Below are positions 5,673-10,301 of a stretch of DNA of 10,702 bases, in pieces (positions within the stretch are counted from its first letter, which is position 1; every line of letters starts with the position of its first letter). The stretch spans positions 1-10,702 of the forward strand of contig DHER01000122.1 of NCBI GenBank assembly GCA_002399975.1, in the 5' to 3' direction. The notes beneath the pieces were generated by a model. It did not search any database, was not told the origin of the DNA, and saw nothing but the letters and a program-made list of their open reading frames with translations. The stretch is from Firmicutes bacterium UBA4845 (GTDB lineage: Bacteria; Bacillota; Clostridia; Tissierellales; Sedimentibacteraceae). The position numbers were made by a program, and so were the translations under genes.

Positions 5673-5703
5673 GTCTCGCTCCTCAGAGTGAGTGGATTGA
5701 AAT
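5673..5703 (+). CRISPR. Solitary type I-C-like CRISPR repeat (single copy, not an array)
   Basis: These 31 nt have the signature layout of a type I-C repeat: GTC at the 5' end, a stem CTCGCTC (5675-5681) pairing with GAGTGAG (5686-5692; six Watson-Crick pairs and one G.U) around the loop CTCA, and the 3' tail TGGATTGAAAT (5693-5703), whose last part would be the crRNA 5' handle. GTGGATTGAAAT is the near-invariant end of many Clostridia/Bacillus I-C repeats. No second copy exists in the window and no cas gene, so this is a solitary repeat unit, as found in phage RNA anti-CRISPRs. A relic of an array is the alternative. Confidence 0.72.
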
Positions 5704-5752
5704 AACATTAGGTATGTGAACAATACCATCAAGATTACACTTTTACATTTTT

Positions 5753-5790
5753 AAAACAGCTCTAGACATTGCGTCAAGGGCTGTTTTAAT
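5753..5790. terminator. Intrinsic terminator after the solitary-repeat RNA, shared with the TM2 gene
   Basis: AAAACAGCTC (5753-5762) pairs with GGGCTGTTTT (5778-5787), ten pairs with one U.G, enclosing a small inner GAC/GTC stem. Plus-strand T-rich tail TTTTAATTT and minus-strand tail TTTTAAAAAT make it usable in both directions between convergent transcripts. Confidence 0.75.
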
Positions 5791-5809
5791 TTGTACAGAT
5801 TTATATTTT

Positions 5810-6217
5810 TTAGAATGCAAAAGCAAGCAGGATATAAAAAGCAATGCCAGCAAGCACAAGCATAAAGGTATTTAATTTTTCAGTAAAGATTATTTTTTCT
5901 CTTTCTTTCAGACTATCATAAACCAGGTGTTTTGACTTGCCAATCACGAGCCGACCTTTACTGTCTGTAAAACTATCAGAGTACAGAGCATACCAATCCA
6001 GCGCATTAATAAAGATAAGTACTACTATAGCTATCAATTCCCACTTAAATCCCAGATATTTTAATATTAGAGTCGTTGAACCTACAATCAGATAAAATAT
6101 CCCCGTTAAAATTTTACCCACGTAAAAACGATGCGCGCCGAAACCGCCAAAAAATATCAGTAAAAATAAAGTTATCATTTGACTTTTTGGGCTTATATCA
6201 TCCTCATCATATACCAT
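5810..6217 (-). CDS. TM2-domain membrane protein, probable moron
   Basis: This has 135 residues from ATG 6217, with AAGGAGGAGC immediately upstream (6230-6221). The signature GGFGAHRFYVGK (24-35) between the first two hydrophobic helices and the later D74-W75 within NALDWYAL identify a TM2 domain (Pfam TM2). Helices are predicted at ~14-28, 32-52, 58-78 and 116-134, with a charged Lys/Glu-rich loop (93-115) before the last one, longer than the minimal TM2 protein. It stands alone with its own promoter and terminator, next to attP, the usual place for prophage-expressed accessory genes. TM2 proteins have no single known function. A role in membrane modification or superinfection exclusion is a guess from context. 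Confidence 0.85.
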   Translation of the reverse strand: MVYDEDDISPKSQMITLFLLIFFGGFGAHRFYVGKILTGIFYLIVGSTTLILKYLGFKWELIAIVVLIFINALDWYALYSDSFTDSKGRLVIGKSKHLVYDSLKEREKIIFTEKLNTFMLVLAGIAFYILLAFAF

Positions 6218-6243
6218 AATGCTCCTCCTTAGTTTTTAAATCT

Positions 6244-6271
6244 ATTATAATATATATGGTATATTTTGCAA
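6244..6271 (-). promoter_or_regulatory. Promoter of the TM2 gene
   Basis: On the minus strand -35 TTGCAA (6271-6266) and a perfect -10 TATAAT (6249-6244) are separated by 16 bp, with the ribosome binding site about 15 bp further on. The arrangement fits constitutive expression from the prophage. Confidence 0.65.
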
Positions 6272-6280
6272 GCGAGTAAA

Positions 6281-6304
6281 TCCGTGTTGCATTTCGTGTT
6301 GCAT
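6281..6304 (+). repeat. Left attP arm: two tandem 12-bp direct repeats
   Basis: TCCGTGTTGCAT (6281-6292) and TTCGTGTTGCAT (6293-6304) are tandem direct repeats. The same pair recurs at 6487-6510 on the other side of the tRNA-like core, in the same orientation. Paired 12-bp direct repeats flanking a core are the layout of arm-type sites bound by the N-terminal domain of heterobivalent tyrosine integrases. Confidence 0.7.
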
Positions 6305-6358
6305 GCATATGTAAAACGCCTATGTTTTAAGTAAAAAATCTGCAAATAAAGAAAAATA

Positions 6359-6402
6359 AAAACACGCACAACCCATGTATTTATCAGGATTGCACGTGTT
6401 TT
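6359..6402. repeat. Inverted repeat within attP
   Basis: AAAACACG (6359-6366) and CGTGTTTT (6395-6402) form an 8-bp inverted repeat with a 28-nt centre. A smaller hairpin, TAAAAC/GTTTTA, lies at 6312-6329. These lie between the left arm repeats and the core and may bind excisionase or a bending protein, or be a weak terminator. No gene lies in 6218-6471. Confidence 0.35.
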
Positions 6403-6427
6403 CAGCATTTAACCGTATTGACTAGTC

Positions 6428-6456
6428 GCGGGTTCGAGTCCCGTCAGAAGCTTATC
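6428..6456 (+). other. attP core: 3' end of a tRNA gene (T-arm and acceptor strand)
   Basis: GCGGG (6428-6432), TTCGAGT (6433-6439) and CCCGT (6440-6444) form a canonical T-stem and T-loop (T54 T55 C56 G57 A58). CAGAAGC (6445-6451) follows as the acceptor 3' strand, then T6452 as discriminator. No D-arm or anticodon arm precedes it, so this is only a tRNA 3' fragment, as carried by phages that integrate into tRNA genes. U73 with this acceptor would suit a tRNA-Thr, but the isotype cannot be proven without the anticodon. Confidence 0.75.
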
Positions 6457-6458
6457 AA

Positions 6459-6484
6459 AAGTCTTGATATTTCAAGGCTTTTTT
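6459..6484. terminator. Terminator at integrase end; would serve the reconstituted tRNA after integration
   Basis: AAGTCTTGA (6459-6467) pairs with TCAAGGCTT (6472-6480), nine pairs with one T.G, over loop TATT, followed by TTTTA. The integrase stop codon lies inside the right arm. Being directly after the tRNA core, it would replace the native tRNA terminator on integration. Confidence 0.75.
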
Positions 6485-7737
6485 ATTTCGTGTTGCATTT
6501 CGTGTTGCATATAATCTTTAAACTCATTTAGTGATTTTTTATTATCAGGCTTTTCAAATAAGGTCAGCCATGCCTTATATTTCCGGATATCAATATTTTC
6601 ATTGTTGATTTCAAGTGTTCTTTCGAAATAATCATCTATTACTACGTCTACCTTTTGTCTTTCTTCCGAAAACGTCTGCATGTACACTTTTTTCATGACC
6701 TGATCGGACTTCCACCCGCCACGCTCCTGGGCATATTTATCCGGTACTCGAAGCAAAGCCATAATAGATGCGTTAAGATGACGTAAATCATGAAAGGTGA
6801 TATGTTCCATGTTATTTGCATCTTGCAGCCTGATCCATCTGTAATATAATGTACTGCCGCTCATATTTACTAAGGCATCTCCCTCTACTTTATCAATAAG
6901 ATTTTTTATATATTGCGGTATTCTGTGCTTGCGGTTTCGGGTTGGATTTTTCGCCATGCTTTTGCGTAATGGCTTATTATCAACATCAACTACAACCTCA
7001 TTTATTGTAATGTAATCACCACGCACAGATTTTGATTTTGTAAGGCCTCTGACTTCTGACATGGAAAAGGATAGCCATGCAGCCAAAAGGACCGGAAGTT
7101 CTATATCTGTGCCTTTAATGATTCGCAAAACTTCTCGTGCCGGCGGTAGTTCAACCGCTCTTGGTTGTACTTCTGGTAATTCAATTTTATTAAAATTGAA
7201 ATCATCGCGATACTTATGCAAAACTGCACTAACTAAGCCCCATTCATTTTTTAAACGTTTAGCTGATAACGGTTTGGGGTTTTTGAGATATCTCCCTGAC
7301 GGGCGCTTGGCTTCAACATTAATGGCCTCCTGCATGATTACCTCGTCTATATCCTCGAGCTGCATATCCATCAAGTCCTGAAAAGCATTTCTTTGTATGC
7401 AGCGGTAATCCTGTATTGTAGTGGGCGAACGGCTAAGGATCTCCCTGGATTTTATATACTCGTCGATAGCCTCCGTGAGCTTCATTTTTGTAAATTCTTT
7501 TTTGCTGTTTTTCACCTTCTTTTCTTTGTTCATCTGGAATTCAGCCGCGGCAAATTCCGCCTCCCTTTTTCCTGCTGGAGAAGGATCGTCACTGGTAAAC
7601 GATTCATAAATTCTCTTTTGTTTTTGCTTCCCGTTTTTGTCAAGTACAGGTTTGCCATCTTTGCCAAATACAGGCTCACTGTGACTATAAGCTAAAGCTC
7701 TCCAGCTACCACTAGGTAATTTCTTAGCTTTTGCCAT
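6472..7737 (-). CDS. int: Tyrosine site-specific integrase
   Basis: This is a 421-residue phage integrase mediating attP x attB recombination. The start is ATG 7737, with AAAGGAGTG (7752-7744) upstream; the frame extends further but without a site. Residues 1-~75 (KLPSGSWRALAYSH, then KQKRIYESF) look like the AP2-like arm-binding domain, ~84-185 is the SAM-like core-binding domain, and ~195-360 is catalytic: R230 (SEVRGL), a Lys in the 263-270 stretch, H316-x-x-R319 (HDLRH), W342 in GGWKS replacing the second His as is common, and nucleophile Y352 (KKVYMQTF). A ~65-residue tail follows. Its end, MQHEMQHE (410-417), is encoded by the right attP arm repeats, so the gene overlaps its own recombination site. 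Expression is from the promoter at 7834-7861. Confidence 0.95.
   Translation of the reverse strand: MAKAKKLPSGSWRALAYSHSEPVFGKDGKPVLDKNGKQKQKRIYESFTSDDPSPAGKREAEFAAAEFQMNKEKKVKNSKKEFTKMKLTEAIDEYIKSREILSRSPTTIQDYRCIQRNAFQDLMDMQLEDIDEVIMQEAINVEAKRPSGRYLKNPKPLSAKRLKNEWGLVSAVLHKYRDDFNFNKIELPEVQPRAVELPPAREVLRIIKGTDIELPVLLAAWLSFSMSEVRGLTKSKSVRGDYITINEVVVDVDNKPLRKSMAKNPTRNRKHRIPQYIKNLIDKVEGDALVNMSGSTLYYRWIRLQDANNMEHITFHDLRHLNASIMALLRVPDKYAQERGGWKSDQVMKKVYMQTFSEERQKVDVVIDDYFERTLEINNENIDIRKYKAWLTLFEKPDNKKSLNEFKDYMQHEMQHEIKKP
6487..6510 (+). repeat. Right attP arm: two tandem 12-bp direct repeats inside the integrase gene
   Basis: TTCGTGTTGCAT occurs twice in tandem (6487-6498 and 6499-6510). Together with the left arm this gives an exact 22-bp duplication (6283-6304 and 6489-6510). 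The repeats encode the duplicated QHEM/QHEI at the integrase C-terminus. Likely integrase arm-type sites, about 30 bp from the core. Confidence 0.7.
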
Positions 7738-7759
7738 TAATAGCACTCCTTTCGTATTT

Positions 7760-7782
7760 TTGGGCATAAAAAATACACCCAA
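7760..7782 (-). other. Hairpin in the integrase leader
   Basis: TTGGGTGTA (7782-7774 read on the minus strand) pairs with TATGCCCAA (7768-7760), nine pairs including two G.U, around loop TTTTT. It lies just before the integrase ribosome binding site and could influence translation. No U-tract follows, so it is not a terminator. Confidence 0.35.
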
Positions 7783-7786
7783 CATA

Positions 7787-7815
7787 TTGTTGATTTATGT
7801 TAAAGGTGTTATAAT
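7787..7815 (+). promoter_or_regulatory. Candidate plus-strand promoter facing the integrase promoter
   Basis: TTGTTG (7787-7792) and a perfect TATAAT (7810-7815) are 17 bp apart. Transcription would start near 7822 and run to the strong terminator at 7860-7893, giving a ~70-nt RNA partly antisense to the integrase promoter region. The -35 is poor (3/6). Confidence 0.35.
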
Positions 7816-7845
7816 AGGCTTGTCTATGGCGGTAGTATAACACCT
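7804..7845. promoter_or_regulatory. 10-bp perfect inverted repeat at the integrase promoter (operator)
   Basis: AGGTGTTATA (7804-7813) and TATAACACCT (7836-7845) are perfect inverted copies with a 22-bp centre. Each half overlaps a -10 element of one of two opposed promoters. A dimeric regulator bound here would cover the integrase -10. Confidence 0.55.
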
Positions 7846-7861
7846 GTTATTCTATTGTCAA
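7834..7861 (-). promoter_or_regulatory. Integrase promoter
   Basis: On the minus strand a perfect TTGACA (7861-7856) and TATACT (7839-7834) are separated by 16 bp. Start near 7827 gives an integrase leader of ~90 nt. The -35 overlaps the edge of the terminator hairpin that separates the repressor/ImmA operon from the integrase. Confidence 0.75.
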
Positions 7862-7893
7862 AACCGTTCCTGGTAGCGCAGGGGCGGTTTTTT
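7860..7893. terminator. Strong terminator between ImmA-like gene and integrase
   Basis: AAAACCGTTCCTG (7860-7872) pairs with CAGGGGCGGTTTT (7879-7891), 13 pairs with two G.U, loop GTAGCG. On the plus strand it is followed by further T residues (TTTTTT in all, 7888-7893), making it a good plus-strand terminator. On the minus strand it ends the repressor/ImmA transcript. Confidence 0.75.
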
Positions 7894-7894
7894 A

Positions 7895-8353
7895 TTATGT
7901 TGACTTAAATACTCCTAAGTTCGGTTCAAAATAAATTATGTAATTATCTAAAATGGTATATTCGCCATATTTCCCCCGATAATATATTATAGCGTCATGT
8001 AAAAAATCTTCTGTCACATCTAAGTAGTCAGCCATGTCATATAAGCTATTACAACCATGTTCATAGGCTCTAATTATTCCGATCAATCCTATTTGTTTGT
8101 TGTAAGCCCATAGTCTCGCTCTGTGTTCTTGCCTACAATTATTAATTGCTGATTGATCAATGATATCTCCATGGGAGGTATAATAATGCCCAAGCTCTTC
8201 TGCAAGTATGCAAGATTTTTCTTTTAACGTTGGGATATCTTTGCGAATAGCAATACGATTTCCTTTAATTCTTCCCTTATTAGCATAAATCTCAGCTTCT
8301 TTTACAATTAAATTTAAGCTATAAGCCTCTTTTAAAAGTCCCTCGTAGTCCAA
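7895..8353 (-). CDS. ImmA/IrrE-like metallopeptidase-family protein, repressor partner
   Basis: This has 152 residues. I chose the TTG at 8353 because AAGGAG (8369-8364) lies 10 bp upstream, at the stop of the repressor gene, and MDYEGLLKEAYSLNLIV is a typical family N-terminus; another TTG at 8377 has no site. ImmA proteins act with phage repressors, cleaving or removing them to induce the prophage. The zinc motif region reads LAEELGHYYTSHGD: E52-E53-L-G-H56 where the classic motif is H-E-x-x-H, so the first ligand is Glu rather than His. The downstream E76 (RQEHRARLWA) fits the third ligand. This E-E-L-G-H form recurs in Clostridia phage proteins, so it may be functional. The gene is in an operon with the repressor, 14 bp apart. 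Confidence 0.88.
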   Translation of the reverse strand: MDYEGLLKEAYSLNLIVKEAEIYANKGRIKGNRIAIRKDIPTLKEKSCILAEELGHYYTSHGDIIDQSAINNCRQEHRARLWAYNKQIGLIGIIRAYEHGCNSLYDMADYLDVTEDFLHDAIIYYRGKYGEYTILDNYIIYFEPNLGVFKST

Positions 8354-8367
8354 TAGTATGACACTCC

Positions 8368-8976
8368 TTATTTCCAAAACTCATCATTGTTCATTAAATC
8401 ATCATCGTGCTGTTTTTCTTCTTCTGTCGCACCTTCTATGGCATGAGCAGCATTGAGAATTGGGTCATCTTCATTTGTATATTTTGGTATATATGTTAAT
8501 TCTTCTACTCGTTTTAATGCCTCTGCCTTACCTGGTGAGTTTAATGAATCGTAGTATGACATTAATCGAAGTTTAAATGTATCTTCTATGTCATTAGATA
8601 AATTTTTAAAGATATTGGGAACACTTTTCAATGCTTTAGACAGTCCTTCTTTTAAGGCGGTTTTTTCATCTTCTGATAATGGTATTCGTTTGTCTATTTT
8701 TTCAAGAGCGCGGTTAAACGGGGTATCATCTGGTGTATCATCAAAAGTAATAGAACCAGTCTCCCTTCCCATCGGTACGTCATATCCCATCAACCAAGCT
8801 TCGTTTACATCTAAGGCTTTTGCTATTTTATAAATGTTTCGTTGCTTTGGTTCGTATGCGCCTGAGATATATGTACTTATTGATGATTTGCCAATACCTG
8901 TTTTTTCTACTAAATCAGACTGCTTCATACCTCTTAATTCAAGGGCTTCTTTTATTCTTTCTGAAGTTGTTCCCAT
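8368..8976 (-). CDS. Phage repressor, XRE family (CI-like)
   Basis: This has 202 residues from ATG 8976, with AGAGGA upstream. Residues ~5-62 are a textbook XRE helix-turn-helix: RIKEALELRGMKQSDLVEKT, GIGKSSISTYISG (recognition helix ~29-39), then IYKIAKALDVNEAWLMGYD. The remainder is acidic and helical, with SLNSPGKAEALKRVEELTYI and DDDLMNNDEFWK, typical of Clostridia phage repressors that lack a LexA-type self-cleavage domain (no S/K peptidase signature seen). Release from repression is therefore likely to depend on the adjacent ImmA-like protein or on the Bro-N/ORF6N antirepressors. It probably binds the GTTCAGAAA-type operators in 9022-9134, one of which overlaps its own promoter. Confidence 0.93.
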   Translation of the reverse strand: MGTTSERIKEALELRGMKQSDLVEKTGIGKSSISTYISGAYEPKQRNIYKIAKALDVNEAWLMGYDVPMGRETGSITFDDTPDDTPFNRALEKIDKRIPLSEDEKTALKEGLSKALKSVPNIFKNLSNDIEDTFKLRLMSYYDSLNSPGKAEALKRVEELTYIPKYTNEDDPILNAAHAIEGATEEEKQHDDDLMNNDEFWK

Positions 8977-9007
8977 ATTTATCCTCTTTCCGTTTCAACT
9001 TTTTTAC

Positions 9008-9036
9008 ATTTTAACATAAATGTTCAGAAAATGCAA
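9008..9036 (-). promoter_or_regulatory. Repressor promoter (PRM-like)
   Basis: On the minus strand -35 TTGCAT (9036-9031) and -10 TAAAAT (9013-9008), with an extended TG just before the -10, are 17 bp apart. Operator copy 1 (9022-9036) covers the -35 and part of the spacer, predicting autoregulation. Confidence 0.65.
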
Positions 9037-9134
9037 CAAAATATTTACAAGATTTTAAAAAAGTTCAGAAACACAAAAGATTACTCTTGACAGGCATATA
9101 GTGATGGTGTTATGATAAGTTCAGAAACACGAAC
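9022..9134. promoter_or_regulatory. Three repressor/Cro operators in the lysis-lysogeny switch
   Basis: Related sites start at 9022 (GTTCAGAAAATGCAA), 9063 (GTTCAGAAACACAAAA) and 9119 (GTTCAGAAACACGAAC). The full site has inverted half-sites GTTC and GAAC. The first covers the repressor promoter, the second is just upstream of the early -35, and the third lies at the early transcription start, so occupancy of different sites would favour lysogeny or lysis. Confidence 0.7.
9087..9116 (+). promoter_or_regulatory. Early lytic promoter (PR-like)
   Basis: Perfect TTGACA (9087-9092) and TATGAT (9111-9116) with an extended TGT before the -10; spacer 18 bp. Transcription starts near 9123, inside the third operator, and reads into the cro-like gene. 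Confidence 0.8.
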
Positions 9135-9150
9135 GAAAGGAGGTTTTATA

Positions 9151-9405
9151 TTGGCTTTTGATTATAGTAAACTCAAGGGAAAAATCAAAGAAATATGTGG
9201 TACGCAGGATGAATTTGCACGCCAAATTGGTATTGGAAGGGTATCGTTAAGCCAAAGGCTTAACAACTATCTTGATTTTTCGCAAAATGAAATTAAGAGA
9301 GCCTGTGAAGTGCTAGAACTTGCTGATGTAGACATACCCTTATATTTTTTTACCCAGGGGGTTCAGAAACACGAACGCAACAAAGAAAAGGAGGTTAATA
9401 ATTGA
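9151..9405 (+). CDS. Cro-like regulator, DUF739 family
   Basis: This has 84 residues. The start is TTG 9151, preceded by AAAGGAGG (9137-9144); the in-frame ATG at 9112 lies in the promoter -10 and cannot be used. FDYSKLKGKIKEICGTQDEF followed by ARQIGIGRVSLSQRLNN (helix-turn-helix, ~18-40) and FSQNEIKRACEVLEL matches DUF739, small Cro-type repressors of Gram-positive phages. IPLYFFTQG near the end is also family-typical. It is divergent to the repressor and is the first gene of the early operon, so it most likely competes with the repressor for the shared operators. The codons for GVQKHERN at its end contain a fourth copy of the operator. Its stop overlaps the next start. Confidence 0.9.
   Translation: MAFDYSKLKGKIKEICGTQDEFARQIGIGRVSLSQRLNNYLDFSQNEIKRACEVLELADVDIPLYFFTQGVQKHERNKEKEVNN
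9361..9376. promoter_or_regulatory. Fourth operator copy inside the cro-like gene
   Basis: GTTCAGAAACACGAAC here is identical to the copy at 9119-9134, 242 bp away, and lies 26 bp before the antirepressor start. It could act as a transcription roadblock or help loop DNA between distant operators. Confidence 0.6.
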
Positions 9406-10031
9406 ATATCAAAACTGAAACATGGGACGGACATCAAATCAGATTTGTAGAAAAAGAACCTGGAGAATGGTGGGCTGTATTAAAGGATGTAACCGATGCG
9501 CTTGAGCTTGGAACCAGAGAAGTAAATAGAAGATTAAGCAATGACGTGCTTTCAAAGCACATCGTCCCTGATAGCTTAGGAAGAAAACAATCCATGATCA
9601 TAGTAAGCGAATACGGAATTTACGAAACTGTGTTCGAGAGCCGGAAGAAAGAGGCTAAAGAGTTTAAGCGCTGGGTTTATGAAATGTTAAAGTCTCTTCG
9701 TCAGTCATCTGGACTTGAAGGTTTCCAGATATTCCGGATGTTGGACAAGGATCATCAAAAGGAAATGATGTCGAAACTCAACACCGCTTTGCGAAAGCCT
9801 GTAAGAGTGGACTTTATAAAGGCTAATACCATTGCCAATAAAGCAATATCAAACATGTATGGGTATCCCAAAATGATTAAAAAAGAAAACATGACACCAG
9901 AGATGTTGGCAGAAAGACAGCCCATACTTGAAGACACTGTAAATCTCATGGGTTTAGCAGATAAGTACGGTATGGGAGTAAAGGTAAGCCAATGCATTTA
10001 CAACGGCTTGTTTAAGAAAAAAATAGGATAG
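9402..10031 (+). CDS. Antirepressor with Bro-N domain
   Basis: This has 209 residues from TTG 9402, with AAAGGAGG at 9387-9394; the start overlaps the cro-like stop (TTGA). Residues 1-~100 are a Bro-N domain: GEWWAVLKDVTDALELG, then SMIIVSEYGIYETVF, FESRKKEAKEFKRWVYEML with the signature SRK-EAK-FKRWV, ending in LKSLR. Bro-N proteins are phage antirepressors or DNA-binding regulators that counteract the CI-like repressor. The C-terminal ~105 residues (IFRMLDKDHQKEMMSKLNTA ... TPEMLAERQPILEDTVNLMG) are mostly helical and are not one of the common Bro-C or KilA-C types I can name; they probably provide partner specificity. Confidence 0.9.
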   Translation: MNIKTETWDGHQIRFVEKEPGEWWAVLKDVTDALELGTREVNRRLSNDVLSKHIVPDSLGRKQSMIIVSEYGIYETVFESRKKEAKEFKRWVYEMLKSLRQSSGLEGFQIFRMLDKDHQKEMMSKLNTALRKPVRVDFIKANTIANKAISNMYGYPKMIKKENMTPEMLAERQPILEDTVNLMGLADKYGMGVKVSQCIYNGLFKKKIG

Positions 10032-10045
10032 GAGCTGATCAAGAT

Positions 10046-10282
10046 ATGCCAAAACTCAAAGAAACCGAAGGGCAGCAAAAAGACCGGCTCACAAGGGCGT
10101 ACATAGCAAAAAATATGACTCTTTATAATCTTACAGATGAGCAGGTCGCGGTAAGTCTTAGATGCACCAAAAGGACATTTCAAAACAAGAAAAAGCGTCC
10201 AGAAACATTTACATTAGGAGAACTTAGAAAGCTATGTACAACAATAAAATTAAGCAATGAAGAAAAAGCAGAAATATTATAA
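10046..10282 (+). CDS. Small HTH-like phage early protein
   Basis: This has 78 residues from ATG 10046, with AGGAG at 10030-10034, a slightly long spacing. LTDEQVAVSLRCTKRTFQNKKKRPETFTLGELRKLC has the spacing of a helix-turn-helix (helix DEQVAVSL, turn RCT, recognition helix KRTFQNKK) followed by a supporting helix. Related unnamed proteins are frequent between antirepressor genes in Clostridia phages. It is probably a DNA-binding early regulator, but no specific function is known to me. The gap to the next gene is 19 bp, so it is part of the early operon. Confidence 0.75.
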   Translation: MPKLKETEGQQKDRLTRAYIAKNMTLYNLTDEQVAVSLRCTKRTFQNKKKRPETFTLGELRKLCTTIKLSNEEKAEIL

Positions 10283-10301
10283 AAATTAGGAGGACATATT
10301 A

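Larger units (their letters stand above)
5648..5790 (+). ncRNA. Putative small RNA carrying one CRISPR repeat (Racr-like)
   Basis: The 252-bp gap between convergent genes contains no open frame but a promoter-like element, a short hairpin (CAGCA 5655-5659 with TGCTG 5666-5670), a CRISPR-like repeat and a strong terminator. Together they describe an RNA of about 140 nt. Phage solitary repeat units of this kind are known RNA anti-CRISPRs (Racr) that capture host Cas proteins. Boundaries are estimates; transcription is not shown by sequence. Confidence 0.5.

Noticed and set aside
5673..5703. A CRISPR array
   Set aside because: Only one repeat-like unit is present; no second copy lies within a spacer length on either side, and there are no cas genes. 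Reported as a solitary repeat instead.
5508..5732. Minus-strand frame of 74 codons over the solitary repeat
   Set aside because: No ribosome binding site, hydrophobic low-complexity translation, and it overlaps the end of the 174-residue gene; the structured RNA explains the region better.
6428..6456. A functional tRNA gene
   Set aside because: Only the T-arm and acceptor 3' strand are present; the D-arm and anticodon arm are missing upstream. It is treated as an att core.
7061..7695. Plus-strand frames of 106 and 100 codons opposite the integrase
   Set aside because: The integrase catalytic residues are all on the minus strand, and the plus-strand frames have no start signals.
8588..9019. 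Plus-strand frames of 61-81 codons opposite the repressor
   Set aside because: Antisense to a clear XRE repressor; no ribosome binding sites.
9112..9150. ATG 9112 as start of the cro-like gene
   Set aside because: It lies in the -10 element of the early promoter, upstream of the transcript start; TTG 9151 has the ribosome binding site.
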